In this document: positions 1 to 11,881 of the stretch, one piece after another | How positions within the stretch are numbered: the first letter of the stretch is position 1 | Layout: every line of letters starts with the position of its first letter | Source of the DNA: Ridgeia piscesae | Lineage: Eukaryota > Annelida > Polychaeta > Sabellida > Siboglinidae | DNA: 64,000 nt | Direction of reading: 5' to 3' | Assembly: GCA_025642075.2 (NCBI GenBank) | Contig: JAODUO010000470.1 | Coordinates: 289,001-353,000 of the forward strand | Program-made: the position numbers and the translations under genes | Notes under the pieces: model-generated | The model's input: only the letters and a program-made list of their open reading frames with translations | What the model was told of the DNA's origin: nothing | Database searches by the model: none

Positions 1-163
1 TCAGCCGCTCAAGCTGGTTCTGAATGCTGAGTTTATCTGCAGCTGGTTCGGTGCACATCTGCAGCCGTTCCTGGAGCGTGTGCAGCCACTCACTACACTG
101 CCTGTAGGTGTCGCTGTAGTGCTGGTGATTGTGTGATCGCAACTCGCATTCCTTGATGTGTTC
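1..163 (-). CDS. SYNE1: Nesprin exon, truncated by the window edge
   Basis: Acceptor taccatag at 163; open to base 1 in phase 0. Reads EHIKECELRSHNHQHYSDTY, then RQCSEWLHTLQERLQMCTE and KLSIQNQLERL. The W-L-x-x-x-x-E-R-L-x-x-C plus later S-x-Q-N-x-L-x-R-L arrangement is helix C of a nesprin repeat. The exon continues outside the window. Confidence 0.92.
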
Positions 164-409
164 CTATGGTAGCAGATGTTATTGAGTAATGGTTGTTAAC
201 TTTGTATTGTAAATATTACAATTGAAGCTGATGACAACATGATTTTTTTGCCAAGTTTCTTTAAAAATAACAAAATAATCTTAAACAATAACATAAATAG
301 TAGCAAAGAAAAAATATATAGTTCCACATCATATACATTTAGGTAAAATAAAAAACTATTATACAATGCTTAATGGAAAAACAAATCAGAGATGCACAGA
401 ATCAAAGCA

Positions 410-1012
410 GGGATGTGGACAGGGAGAGGGACTGAGTGGGTTGTAGACAGGGAGACAGACAGAAGGTCATCGGGAAGTGGACGGGTAACTCGGAGGAAGG
501 AGGGTGAGGGTGTGGGGAAGGGACAACGAAAATTATGTGGAAAGGGTGACTGGGAGAGGGTTGAAACATAGTGAAATTGGGAGAAAGGGCGAGGAAGACG
601 AGTGGGAGGGGAAGACAGCAGTGGGAGTAGTGGGAGAGGGAAGGGAGAGGTAAGAAGAGGTAGTCAGGGCTGCCTACTTGACAAAAGGGAAATAAGGAAG
701 AGAATGGACTACATGGGAGGAAGAGGTAGGGAGAAAGGGAGAGATGGAGGGATTGAGGAGGTAGGGAGGGAGGGAAAGACGGACAGAGGTAGGGAAGGGG
801 CAGTGAGGAAGTAGGGAGAGAGGGATGGATGGAGGGAGGGATAGAGGGAGTGTGGACATGGGATGAGAGGTAGGGAAGGGGGAGTGAGGAAGTAGGGATG
901 GAGGGAGGATGGAGGGAGGGAGGTAGATAGGATGGAGTGAAGAGGGAAGGAGGGAGGGCGAGAAGAGGGAAGGAGACAGGGAGGGTGGGAGAGATACAGA
1001 GATCAAAGAGAG
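410..1012 (+). repeat. Purine-rich low-complexity tract (GGGA/GGAGGGA)
   Basis: About 600 bp almost free of pyrimidines on the plus strand, with irregular GAGGGAGG and GTAGGGA motifs. The transcript of the nesprin gene is therefore C/T-rich here, ending about 30 bp from the donor of the exon at 1041. The open frames it carries are by-products. The rest of the intron (164-409) is AT-rich with nothing seen. Confidence 0.85.
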
Positions 1013-1040
1013 TGAGACGAGGCACAAAGTGATGACCTAC

Positions 1041-1181
1041 CTTGATGGTGGCACAGAGTGTTTCGTATCTGTGTACACACGGGGTGAGAGACTGACTGAC
1101 CGCCAGAGACCCCAACACACCAGCCTTCTCTGACACTTCATCCACCAGACTCTGATGCGACATTATCTCGCGATGCACCGT
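1041..1181 (-). CDS. SYNE1: Nesprin exon: half spectrin repeat
   Basis: 141 bp, 47 codons, phase 0. Acceptor cattgtag, donor AAG/gtaggt. Reads TVHREIMSHQSLVDEVSEKA, then SLTPCVHRYETLCATIK. A purine-rich tract (plus strand) begins about 30 bp past the donor. Confidence 0.92.
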
Positions 1182-1401
1182 CTACAATGGTCAACATTAA
1201 GGTTATCTGTCAACATAATAAACCAAAAACTCATATGTACACTCTGACCAAAAAATCTGTTAAATAACTTTATAAATGTCAATTAACACCCACAAACATT
1301 TTTACATTACGTTAATTATATTCATAACACTGCCACTTAAATAAACCAGTCAGTGTTACGTCACATATATTTTTATTATAAATTACTCTTTCGAAACTTA
1401 C

Positions 1402-1728
1402 TCTGCATTTCTGTAATAACGCCTTCTTTTCATCCAGGCTGTTTTTCAGATCTAGGTCACCAATGAGTTGACCTTCCATGTCCTTGACCCAATTAACCAG
1501 CTTCTTGCTGCTGTCGTTGTACGCTGACCACTGTCCAAGCGCATTTTCCAGTTTCCTCTGCGCATCCTCTAGCCCGTCGGTGTAAGTTTCCCATGAGTCT
1601 CGGAGTGAGCACAGTTCCTGTCGGATGACCTCGCGACCTTCCGTTGACGTGCTTGGGTAGAGATGTTCTCCCGCCTCCACCGTCGCCGTGAACTTGTGTT
1701 GACCTTTGTGTTTCTCACGCTGCATTTC
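1402..1728 (-). CDS. SYNE1: Nesprin exon: spectrin repeat
   Basis: 327 bp, 109 codons, phase 0. Acceptor atttacag, donor AGA/gtaagt. Reads EMQREKHKGQHKFTATVEAG, LCSLRDSWETYTDGLEDAQ, LVNWVKDMEGQLIGDLDL and EKKALLQKCR. Confidence 0.95.
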
Positions 1729-2105
1729 CTGTAAATAAATAATTGATAATAATACGATAATTAATAATTATAATAATACACTACTTTATTATGAACTATA
1801 AAAACCACTGCTATATATGTAATTTTTTATATATGTAATATATAATAGTAGCATTTAATATAGGATCTATTTATGTATCAGTAATTTAAATGCTCTTCGT
1901 TCTAAACGTAGTCTTTAAGGTTTAACACTTTTATGTACTTGTGTATTAATATTTAATTGTGTTTACCATTTCAATTTGTTATTATTAAAAGGGGGCTTTC
2001 ATATTATCTTCTTGGGAGTCCATTAGATCACTACATATATGTTAATTATATCAATTTGTATATTGGTATTCAAAATAAATAGATAAATATGCCAGCCTGC
2101 CTGCC

Positions 2106-3013
2106 TGCAGTCTGGCTTCTAACTCTTACCTGGACTGTGTCCAGTCTGGCTTCTTACTCTAACCTGGACAGTGTCCAGTCTGGCTTCTAACTCTAACCTG
2201 GACAGTGTCCAGTCTGGCTTCTTACTCTAACCTGGACAGTGCCCAGTCTGGCTTCTAACTCTAACCTGGACAGTGTCCAGTCTGGCTTGTAACTCTAACC
2301 TGGACAGTGTCCAGTCTGGCTTCTTACTCTAACCTGGACAGTGTCCAGTCTGGCTTCTTACTCTAACCTGGACAGTGTCCAGTCTGGCTTCTAACTCTAA
2401 CCTGGACAGTGTCCAGTCTGGCTTCTTACTCTAACCTGGACAGTGTCCAGTCTGGCTTCTAAATCTAACCTAGACAGTGTCCAGTCTGGCTTGTAACTCT
2501 AACCTGGACAGTGTCCAGTCTGGCTTGTAGCTCTAACCTGGACAGTGTCCAGTTGGGCTTCTAACTCTAACCTGGACAGTGCCCAGTCTGGCTTCTAAAT
2601 CTTACATGAACAGTGTCCAGTCTGGCTTGTAACTCTTACCTGGACAGTGTCCAGTCTGGCTTGTAACTCTTACCTGGACAGTGTCCAGTCTGGCTTGTAA
2701 CTCTTACCTGGACAGTGTCCAGTCTGGCTTGTAACTCTTACCTGGACAGTGTCCAGTCTGGCTTGTAACTCTTACCTGGACAGTGTCCAGTCTGGCTTGT
2801 AACTCTAACCTGGACAGTGTCCAGTCTGGCTTCTAACTCTTACCTGGACAGTGTCCAGTCTGGCTTCTAACTCTAACCTGGACAGTGTCCAGTCGGGCTT
2901 CTAACTCTAACCTGGACAGTGTCCAGTCTGGCTTCTGAATCTTACCTGGACAGTGTCCAGTCTGGCATCTAAATCTTACCCGGACAGTGTCCAGTCTGGC
3001 TTCTAAATCTTAC
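2106..3013 (-). repeat. 34-bp minisatellite built from an exon end plus 5' splice site, about 26 units
   Basis: In transcript sense each unit reads gttagagttagaagccag followed by actggacactgtccag. The second half is the last 16 coding bases of the exon at 3014-3178 and the start is the splice donor. Most units carry CAG/gttaga; about nine carry the consensus CAG/gtaaga. Because 34 is not a multiple of 3, use of neighbouring donors would shift the frame. Upstream intron sequence 1729-2100 is AT-rich with nothing else seen. Confidence 0.93.
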
Positions 3014-3178
3014 CTGGACAGTGTCCAGTCTGGCTTCTAACTCTTCCTTCTCGCCGTGGCAGTCAGACGTTGCATCAAGTTTCTGTGCTGCCCTCTGGTG
3101 CCAGTCAAAGAACTCTCGCAGCAGTGCTGTATAGGACTCATGGTCCGTTGCATGAACTCTGATCTTCTTCAATTCATC
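3014..3178 (-). CDS. SYNE1: Nesprin exon: half spectrin repeat whose 3' end seeds an array
   Basis: 165 bp, 55 codons, phase 0. Acceptor gaattcag, donor CAG/gtaaga. Reads DELKKIRVHATDHESYTALL, then REFFDWHQRAAQKLDA and KEELEARLDTVQ. The last roughly 30 coding bases and the donor are repeated in tandem about 26 more times downstream (2106-3013), so the exact donor used is ambiguous. The donor at 3014 keeps phase 0 with the next exon. Confidence 0.9.
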
Positions 3179-3702
3179 CTGAATTCATTTTACAAATAAA
3201 GAACTGAATAAAAATTGTCTGAAAAAAAATTCATTAGTGTGGTTGACTTATTGTAAATATTTACATCACATTCGATCTTTTTTATATTATTTTAATCATC
3301 TTTTTAGTTTTTACATGACAATTAATAACATGCTATTTTAATTCTTTCTCTAAGTGATATTTTGTAATTTTTATTTCTATATTTTATACAAACTCATCAG
3401 TGTGAAACTGTGTCTTTGGTATTTGATTAATGTTAGAAGTATTAGCAGAATGTTTGTTCTTTAGTTAATTAATTTACATTAGATTTTAATGTATAAATTT
3501 ATTATTAATCATAATAATGATAATAATCACAATTCCGTGAGGTATGGGGTCATAATCGCTAACACACACGATAAACACAGCACATAGAAAATAATAACAT
3601 AACCATAACTAAACCTATTTCTACAGCCAACAGAACAATACTGCTGTTACGTACAAATAGTCAACTCTGAATTATATTCAACTAAAATAAAGTTTGACCG
3701 AC

Positions 3703-3855
3703 CTTGACATTGGTAACGAGTGTGTTATATCTCGTATTGAGTTGTCGTGTGTGACTCGAGACTCGGGTGTCATTTGTCTGCCGACTAATGTCTTCAGCAC
3801 GACTCACGAGTGCCTGCAATGCCTCCTGGTGGTCATTTATGTCAGCCCCGACGGC
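3703..3855 (-). CDS. SYNE1: Nesprin exon: half spectrin repeat
   Basis: 153 bp, 51 codons, phase 0. Acceptor aattgcag, donor AAG/gtcggt. Reads [20 protein letters not shown], then [13 protein letters not shown]. Its acceptor is followed upstream by the AT/CA microsatellite of the next intron. Confidence 0.92.
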
Positions 3856-3909
3856 CTGCAATTGAAATATACCATGTGTTGTTTCTTACTGAACCTATGT
3901 ATATGTGTG

Positions 3910-4060
<151 letters not shown>

Positions 4061-4261
4061 TCTTATACAGCCATTTGCACAATCTGAGGATTTCTGAGGA
4101 TTAAGTGCATGATGGAGGTAGGAAAATGCATGTGTATGTATTGTACGTATGTTAATGACCCAATGCAAAGAATTCCGCATGCATTTTTAATGTTAATTGG
4201 TAATAAACTATCTGACTTAATACATAGGAAGAACAAGTTACAGCTGCCACCTGTTTTCTAC

Positions 4262-4418
4262 CTCAAACTGTTCCACTTGTCGCTGCTTCGCCTTCAGATC
4301 TCGCTGAAGGCCGGCCTCATTTCTGACCTTCACCTCTGTGTCCTTGACCCAGTATGAGATGGTTTCATACACGGTGTCGTAATCCTGCCATTGTAACACG
4401 CAGGCTTCCAACTTTGAC
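4262..4418 (-). CDS. SYNE1: Nesprin exon: spectrin repeat segment
   Basis: 157 bp, phase 2 in, phase 0 out. Acceptor gcgacag, donor GAG/gtagaa. Reads SKLEACVLQWQDYDTVYETI, SYWVKDTEVKV and RQVEQFE, the helix-C half of the repeat. Confidence 0.93.
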
Positions 4419-4735
4419 CTGTCGCAAACACACGCAAACTTATTACACACATTGTAATGTTTTAAGCACAATGCTGGGCAAATATGTTTATAATCTAAAC
4501 CGTGAACACATAACAAAGTCTCAAACGTAAAACAACCTATTGTAATTTCTTCATTCTTTCACGGAACAAAGCATATAGTTTGTGTTGTTTCAATATCCGC
4601 TAATTATTCATGTTTGTAAAGTGGCATTTGCCATCAAATGCAAAAATATTCAAAGAAAACACAAAAGTGAAAAATACTGTAATTCCATCTTCTCGTGCAT
4701 TTTGATAACATCGATTCTATACCCTGCCAACCTAC

Positions 4736-4933
4736 TTTGTGTCAGTCAGCTGCGCGACAAATGTCTGCCATTCTGTCTGGCCGCTCTGTTTTATTACGTT
4801 CAACTGAGCCTGCTTGTGCTCCGGTAGCGCCACCTTCAGGAGGTTGGCTTTCTCAACGATGCGATCTGTGATTTCTTGACCTTGTTCCACTGAACTGAGC
4901 AGATCCGTAATTGTGGCCATCTTGGCTTCGATG
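4736..4933 (-). CDS. SYNE1: Nesprin exon: spectrin repeat segment
   Basis: 198 bp, phase 2 in, phase 2 out (ACA AA/gtaggt). Acceptor tctgtag. Reads IEAKMATITDLLSSVEQGQE, then VEKANLLKVALPEHK and TEWQTFVAQLTDTK. Confidence 0.93.
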
Positions 4934-5262
4934 CTACAGAAATCAAGTCAAAGTGAACTGAAATTGTGAACTTTCTGCAGATCTGGCAGTAAAACAAATT
5001 TATGTTAACGTGACTCTTTCATGGTCAAACTAAAAACATCGAGCCTGATTTGTCCTGCACATAAAACGTATTTCTTCAATCATAGTTATCCGGGTAAAAA
5101 ATTAAACATTAACATGACCATTTTACAAGATAGATTAAATAACAATTAAGAACACCGATATAACACTTTTAATGTACAGTAAGTTTATTTTAAATAACCA
5201 CAAGTATTTAGAAATTCACTGTGTGCTCGACCAAGACGTCACGTGATGTCATGTGACCACAC

Positions 5263-5429
5263 CTGTATTTATCCCCGGACACATCGGCACACCATGTGAC
5301 CTTCTCGCTGGCGGCACTCAGCCACTGCTGCTGTTCCTGCTTCACGACTCCGACATGCTGCTCCAGCGCCACCTGGAGGCTCTCCTCAACCTTCGAAAAA
5401 GTAACATCAACTTCAGTCTCATTCACCGA
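5263..5429 (-). CDS. SYNE1: Nesprin exon: half spectrin repeat
   Basis: 167 bp, phase 0 in, phase 2 out (TAC AG/gtgtgg). I chose the acceptor tgtatcag/TCG at 5429 because it has a good pyrimidine tract; a second in-frame AG at 5390 would shorten the exon by 13 codons. Reads SVNETEVDVTFSKVEESLQV, then QQWLSAASEKVTWCADVSGD. Confidence 0.87.
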
Positions 5430-5772
5430 CTGATACAGCAGAAGAAAAACTAGCTCATTCTCAGTTGTTGTTAACCTTCCAGATGGCTGTACACTGCATT
5501 GGCATGGGAATGTTTACATAAAAGTGTTCAACATAATTTTAACATTTAGCGAGTGGCAGGGGCTGATTTACAGTGCAGACAAATGCAGCACAATCCAACC
5601 TCGCCTTACAAGAACCTCTGCAATGCAGCCAACCTGCAATTAAGGCCATCACAGGACAATTCCGAATCATTTCTGTGCGATTCACATCAATTTGACTCGG
5701 TTCCGAGGGTGACAGTGGATTTCCCCAGTAACGTTAAAATAGGTCAAAGGTGAAGAATAATAAGAAACGCAC

Positions 5773-5937
5773 TTCTGCAGACTTCTGTTCGGCAGCGTGC
5801 AGCTTCTTCCTCAGCACAGTCAGGTCCTTTGCCAGGGCTGCAGTCTCAGAAGACGCGTACTTCTCCGTGACCGTCTGCAGCTTGCTTTCTATTTCAGCCA
5901 CCTTATTCTCACAATCCTGTAGTTCATCCTTAAGACT
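5773..5937 (-). CDS. SYNE1: Nesprin exon: half spectrin repeat
   Basis: 165 bp, 55 codons, phase 0. Acceptor tatgcag, donor GAA/gtgcgt (non-G last exon base). Reads SLKDELQDCENKVAEIESKL, then LAKDLTVLRKKLHAAEQKSA. Confidence 0.92.
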
Positions 5938-6452
5938 CTGCATAAAGACACAGTGACTCTGTAATTTATTCAAAACAAAGCAAAACGCACACATTGTAAT
6001 TGTATGACAAATAATCAAGTGTTTGTTTGTATTTTCCCATGTGTACACCACCTAATTCATTCTCACACACGAATAAAAATAAATTATAAGTTAATATAAA
6101 TTAAATAAAACATAATTTTAATTATATCAACTATTAAAGTGTGACCTTTGTGAAAATAAAAAAACTGGTTTATGTTAAGAGCCAAATGCCTAAAGTAACC
6201 ATACATTTATTATATAAATTGAGCTAAAGGAAAAAACCAATCGTATATTTAGTGTTTCATCAGTGTAAGTTATTTATCACGGAAAATGAACCAGACATTA
6301 ATAGATGAGACTTTGAGGTATAATTTGCAGCCAACTTCACAAAGTTGGTTAGATATGACCTGGACAGATCATTTCTGCTTGTCTGCTAAACATGCCAATG
6401 TGACCTGACAATCTGCAGCCACAACACTGATGACACTACTACCGTCAATTAC

Positions 6453-6770
6453 CTGTGTCACCTGCAGCCTCGACACAATAGCGTCGTCCTGACCCGACAT
6501 GTCATCTAGCGTCACTAGCCTCTCTCTCACTCTAGCCACCCAACTAACGGCATCGTCAATGTCACTCTCAATTGCGTCACGCTCGACCTTGAACTCCTCC
6601 AGTCGACCTTGCAAGAGGTCGGCGAGCTCTGTGGCCTGAGCGAAGCGGAAGTTTAGTCGACTCTGTATTTCCGACAAAGCCGGGATGCTAGCGTTCTTGT
6701 GAAGCTGCTGCAGTGCTGACACCTTCTGGCAGATGGTGTCAAATACCTCCTCTGCGTGTGCTAGTTCACT
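6453..6770 (-). CDS. SYNE1: Nesprin exon: spectrin repeat
   Basis: 318 bp, 106 codons, phase 0. Acceptor tcccatag, donor CAG/gtaatt. Reads SELAHAEEVFDTICQKVSAL, LNFRFAQATELADLLQGRLE, AVSWVARVRERL and RLQVTQ. Confidence 0.95.
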
Positions 6771-7245
6771 CTATGGGAAATCAGATACAACGAAATTACA
6801 CATCCACAAATGTGTATCTTTGACAAATCCGGCAAACAATCTAAGTTTATAAAAATTAAATCATGTAAATCAGTAAAAATTCTGCTACATAAGCAAAAGA
6901 AGTCACTAGTTGAAGTTGTCTGCTGTTTTAAGAATAAAGATTTCATCATTTCAAAGATAATTAATAAAGGACATCATAAGAAAATGGAAGTTTTAACTAT
7001 GTTTTCTCATAACCAAACATTCATTATTTTAGCATTGTTTTTTAACAACAAATCTACACAGCTCAAACGATCACAAATCAGCAAAACGAGTATATCCGTC
7101 ATAAACAAGTCCAGACTAAATATTAAATAGCATATTTTTAAATGGTCAGTGAATATCTCCTATACATCCTTTATGGACACGGGTGGATTTCAATTAAGTG
7201 GCTTGTTTCTAAAACACAACAATCACAACAATGCAACCAACACAC

Positions 7246-7419
7246 CTTGTATTTATCTAGACAATCCTCCACTTTGAGGGAGTCCCCAAAATGACGGATG
7301 CTATCGTCCAGTCTGTGCAGCGTGACGTCCAGCCACGTGGTCACTTCCTCTGTGCCACTGTCCACTGTCTCCCAGATGACCAGCTCCTCCTGCAGCCGGG
7401 CACTGCCTTCACGCAGCTT
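7246..7419 (-). CDS. SYNE1: Nesprin exon: half spectrin repeat next to the 24-bp array
   Basis: 174 bp, 58 codons, phase 0. Acceptor cactgtag, donor AAG/gtgtgt. Reads KLREGSARLQEELVIWETVD, then VTTWLDVTLHRLDD and CLDKYK. The acceptor is the last copy edge of the 24-bp minisatellite: every base upstream for 3 kb is array. Confidence 0.93.
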
Positions 7420-10402
7420 CTACAGTGACCACACAAGAGACAGTTACAGTGACCACACAAGAGACAGTTATAGTGACCACACAAGAGACAGTTACAGAGA
7501 CCACACAAGAGACAGTTACAGTGACCACACAAGAGACAGTTACAGTGACCACACAAGAGACAGTTACAGAGACCACACAAGAGACAGTTACAGAGACCAC
7601 ACAAGAGACAGTTACAGTGACCACACAAGAGACAGTTACAGTGACCACACAAGAGACAGTTACAGTGACCACACAAGAGACAGTTACAGTGACCACACAA
7701 GAGACAGTTACAGTGACCACACAAGAGACAGTTCAGAGAACACAAGAGACAGTTACATGACCACACAAGAGACAGTTACAGTGACCACACAAGAGACAGT
7801 TACAGAGACCACACAAGAGACAGTTACAGAGACCACACAAGAGACAGTTACAGTGACCACACAAGAGACAGTTACAGTGACCACACAAGAGACAGTTACA
7901 GTGACCACACAAGAGACAGTTACAGAGACCACACAAGAGACAGTTACAGTGACCACACAAGAGACAGTTACAGTGACCACACAAGAGACAGTTACAGTGA
8001 CCACACAAGAGACAGTTACAGTGACCACACAAGAGACAGTTACAGAGGCCACACAAGAGACAGTTACAGTGACCACACAAGAGACAGTTACAGTGACCAC
8101 ACAAGAGACAGTTACAGTGACCACACAAGAGACAGTTACAGTGACCACACAAGAGACAGTTACAGAGGCCACACAAGAGACAGTTACAGTGACCACACAA
8201 GAGACAGTTACAGTGACCACACAAGAGACAGTTACAGTGACCACACAAGAGACAGTTACAGTGACCACACAAGAGACAGTTACAGTGACCACACAAGAGA
8301 CAGTTACAGAGACCACACAAGAGACAGTTACAGTGACCACACAAGAGACAGTTACAGAGACCACACAAGAGACAGTTACAGAGACCACACAAGAGACAGT
8401 TACAGTGACCACACAAGAGACAGTTACAGTTACCACACAAGAGACAGTTACAGTGACCACACAAGAGACAGTTACAGAGACCACACAAGAGACAGTTACA
8501 GTGACCACACAAGAGACAGTTACAGTGACCACACAAGAGACAGTTACAGTGACCACACAAGAGACAGTTACAGTGACCACACAAGAGACAGTTACAGTGA
8601 CCACACAAGAGACAGTTACAGTGACCACACAAGAGACAGTTACAGTGACCACACAAGAGACAGTTACAGTGACCACACAAGAGACAGTTACAGTGACCAC
8701 ACAAGAGACAGTTACAGTGACCACACAAGAGACAGTTACAGTGACCACACAAGAGACAGTTACAGTGACCACACAAGAGACAGTTACAGTGACCACACAA
8801 GAGACAGTTACAGAGACCACACAAGAGACAGTTACAGTGACCACACAAGAGACAGTTACAGAGACCACACAAGAGACAGTTACAGTGACCACACAAGAGA
8901 CAGTTACAGTGACCACACAAGAGACAGTTACAGTTACCACACAAGAGACAGTTACAGTGACCACACAAGAGACAGTTACAGAGACCACACAAGAGACAGT
9001 TACAGTGACCACACAAGAGACAGTTACAGAGACCACACAAGAGACAGTTACAGAGACCACACAAGAGACAGTTACAGTGACCACACAAGAGACAGTTACA
9101 GTGACCACACAAGAGACAGTTACAGTGACCACACAAGAGACAGTTACAGTGACCACACAAGAGACAGTTACAGTGACCACACAAGAGACAGTTACAGAGA
9201 CCACACAAGAGACAGTTACAGTGACCACACAAGAGACAGTTACAGTGACCACACAAGAGACAGTTACAGTGACCACACAAGAGACAGTTACAGTGACCAC
9301 ACAAGAGACAGTTACAGTGACCACACAAGAGACAGTTACAGTGACCACACAAGAGACAGTTACAGTGACCACACAAGAGACAGTTACAGTGACCACACAA
9401 GAGACAGTTACAGTGACCACACAAGAGACAGTTACAGTGACCACACAAGAGACAGTTACAGTGACCACACAAGAGACAGTTACAGTGACCACACAAGAGA
9501 CAGTTACAGTGACCACACAAGAGACAGTTACAGTGACCACACAAGAGACAGTTACAGTGACCACACAAGAGACAGTTACAGAGACCACACAAGAGACAGT
9601 TACAGTTGACCACACAAGAGACAGTTACAGTGACCACACAAGAGACAGTTACAGTACCACACAAGAGACAGTTACAGTGACCACACAAGAGACAGTTACA
9701 GTGACCACACAAGAGACAGTTACAGTGACCACACAAGAGACAGTTACAGTGACCACACAAGAGACAGTTACAGTGACCACACAAGAGACAGTTACAGAGA
9801 CCACACAAGAGACAGTTACAGAGACCACACAAGAGACAGTTACAGAGACCACACAAGAGACAGTTACAGTGACCACACAAGAGACAGTTACAGAGACCAC
9901 ACAAGAGACAGTTACAGAGACCACACAAGAGACAGTTACAGTGACCACACAAGAGACAGTTACAGTGACCACACAAGAGACAGTTACAGTGACCACACAA
10001 GAGACAGTTACAGTGACCACACAAGAGACAGTTACAGTGACCACACAAGAGACAGTTACAGTGACCACACAAGAGACAGTTACAGAGACCACACAAGAGA
10101 CAGTTACAGTGACCACACAAGAGACAGTTACAGAGACCACACAAGAGACAGTTACAGTGACCACACAAGAGACAGTTACAGTGACCACACAAGAGACAGT
10201 TACAGTGACCACACAAGAGACAGTTACAGTGACCACACAAGAGACAGTTACAGAGGCCACACAAGAGACAGTTACAGAGACCACACAAGAGACAGTTACA
10301 GTGACCACACAAGAGACAGTTACAGTGACCACACAAGAGACAGTTACAGAGGCCACACAAGAGACAGTTACAGTGACCACACAAGAGACAGTTACAGTGA
10401 CA
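7420..10402 (-). repeat. 24-bp minisatellite, about 124 units, abutting a 3' splice site
   Basis: In transcript sense the unit is ctgtctcttgtgtggtcact plus gtaa. Main variants on the plus strand are GTGACC, GAGACC, GAGGCC and GTTACC. Only three units are broken by indels (near 7735-7755, 9603 and 9653). Because 24 is a multiple of 3, long open frames appear on both strands (TVTVTTQE, CNCLLCGH), but no start, flank or codon pattern supports translation. The array ends exactly at the acceptor of the exon at 7246-7419. Copies of five-unit (120-bp) blocks occur, for example 8041-8160 and 8161-8280. Confidence 0.97.
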
Positions 10403-10966
10403 AATCCACCTAGAAATGTTTAGGCCAAGTGAAATGGACAGTTGGTTCTTGGCCAAATATTCTGAAAAAAGGAATAGTTAATAATTCCTGGTTATATTTT
10501 CCACAATAATTATAATATAGAATATAATAATATAATTATTAATTAGCTTTAGTTAATTTTTTTATTTAATATATAATAATTATAATACTATATATTAATA
10601 ATTATAATATATAATATATTAAATAGTTATAAATTAGCATTAATTAATTTTGTTATGTAATATTCAACAGACACCAAAACATTAAAAACATGGGTGACAG
10701 GTCAAAGTTCACAGCTGGGTAAACAAAAATAATTAATACACTGACCATTCAATTAAAAAACCCGATTCTGTAAAGCAAACTGGTCAAAAAATAATTTGTT
10801 ATAAACAGTTCTTTTTTATATATTAAATAGTGTTTTTAAACTGAAAATGCCTACTGTCAAAAGAAATGCATGTTAAAATAATCTGCTACATACAACTCTA
10901 GACTATAATTAAATAGTGTCCTTATAAGTGTAACCGAACTGTAAGGACACGTCCGTCCCGCTGTAC
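10403..10966. other. AT-rich intron, no feature seen
   Basis: About 560 bp of AT-rich intron, including a run of short overlapping TATAAT-type inverted motifs around 10500-10640. No exon-like or element-like signal. Confidence 0.8.
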
Positions 10967-11128
10967 CTTGGCACTGTCCAGCCAGCTCTGCTGCAGACTG
11001 TGCACCTGGTCAGTGATTGCCGTAGCGTTGAAGTCGGGCACGGAGGCCGACTCCTGCAGTAGCAGACTGGACCGGTCACTCAGGTCATCGTACAGCTGCT
11101 GCTTACTCTGCAGCTCTATCTCGGCCGC
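10967..11128 (-). CDS. SYNE1: Nesprin exon: half spectrin repeat
   Basis: 162 bp, 54 codons, phase 0. Acceptor ccccgcag, donor AAG/gtacag. Reads AAEIELQSKQQLYDDLSDRS, then ITDQVHSLQQSWLDSAK: helices A-B of a repeat finished by the exon at 7246-7419, 3.5 kb away across the largest minisatellite. Confidence 0.93.
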
Positions 11129-11451
11129 CTGCGGGGCAACCATTGTCATCAGTAACCATGGCAACCGACATTGTCGGTAATCATGTTAGTTATCATTATC
11201 ATCATCCAATAACAACAGCGACATTAGTCAGCACGGCAGTGGGTAGCATCATCAGTAACCATGGCAACCGTCAATATCGTAAATAGCAGTAATGCCACCC
11301 CATATTTATGTATTTACATTACACCAACCAATGCTATCCTCATGTTTAAATAATAAAACATTTTGAAGTAATGTAGTTGTTTTGTTTTTAATTTAAACAT
11401 TAATTAGTTATTGCTTATAAAATGCTTATCGCATACAATAACATTTGTATA

Positions 11452-11638
11452 CGGTAGTCCCCCTCTTCAATGAACAATCCTGTATCCAAGCAAGTGTCCC
11501 TACATCGAGGGTGTCCCCTCATCAGGGGGACAGACATTCTGGAATGGGGAGTGGGTGGGGCGGTGGGGTGCTTCGGTTATGGGTACGAAAAAGGGGGTGT
11601 CCATTCAAGACAGGGTCAACTGAAGAGGGGGCCTACTG
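11452..11638. mobile_element. 187-bp MITE with TA target duplication (Tc1/mariner-like)
   Basis: Ends are inverted: CGGTAGTCCCCCTCTTCA at the left, and the reverse complement of the right end reads CAGTAGGCCCCCTCTTCA. The element is flanked by TA on both sides (11450-51 and 11639-40). CAGT-type ends with TA duplication are usual for Tc1/mariner non-autonomous elements. No transposase is present. Confidence 0.7.
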
Positions 11639-11881
11639 TATCTATTTCCAGCAAATGGACAAATGTAAAAGATAATTAAAATAATTATCTAATAACCATT
11701 CATGATTTATTACCTATATAATTTATAAATATACATTATTGATATATCTTAACTAGTTTAACACAAATTAACAAATACAGATTATTCATTTACTCTTAAG
11801 ATTTATTTATAAAAAAATTAGTACAATATTTCACGAAACTTAAAAACAAACGGAAACATTTCACGAGATCAAACTACTCAC

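Noticed and set aside
5263..5390. Shorter version of the exon with acceptor at 5390
   Set aside because: In frame, but the AG there follows a poor context; tgtatcag at 5429 has the better pyrimidine tract.
7420..10402. CRISPR-like array
   Set aside because: Repeats are head-to-tail without unique spacers, in an animal gene intron.
7298..10456. Open frames of 1041, 907 and 620 codons on both strands
   Set aside because: They are the 24-bp minisatellite read in different frames. The period is a multiple of 3, all frames are equally open, and the array is intronic.
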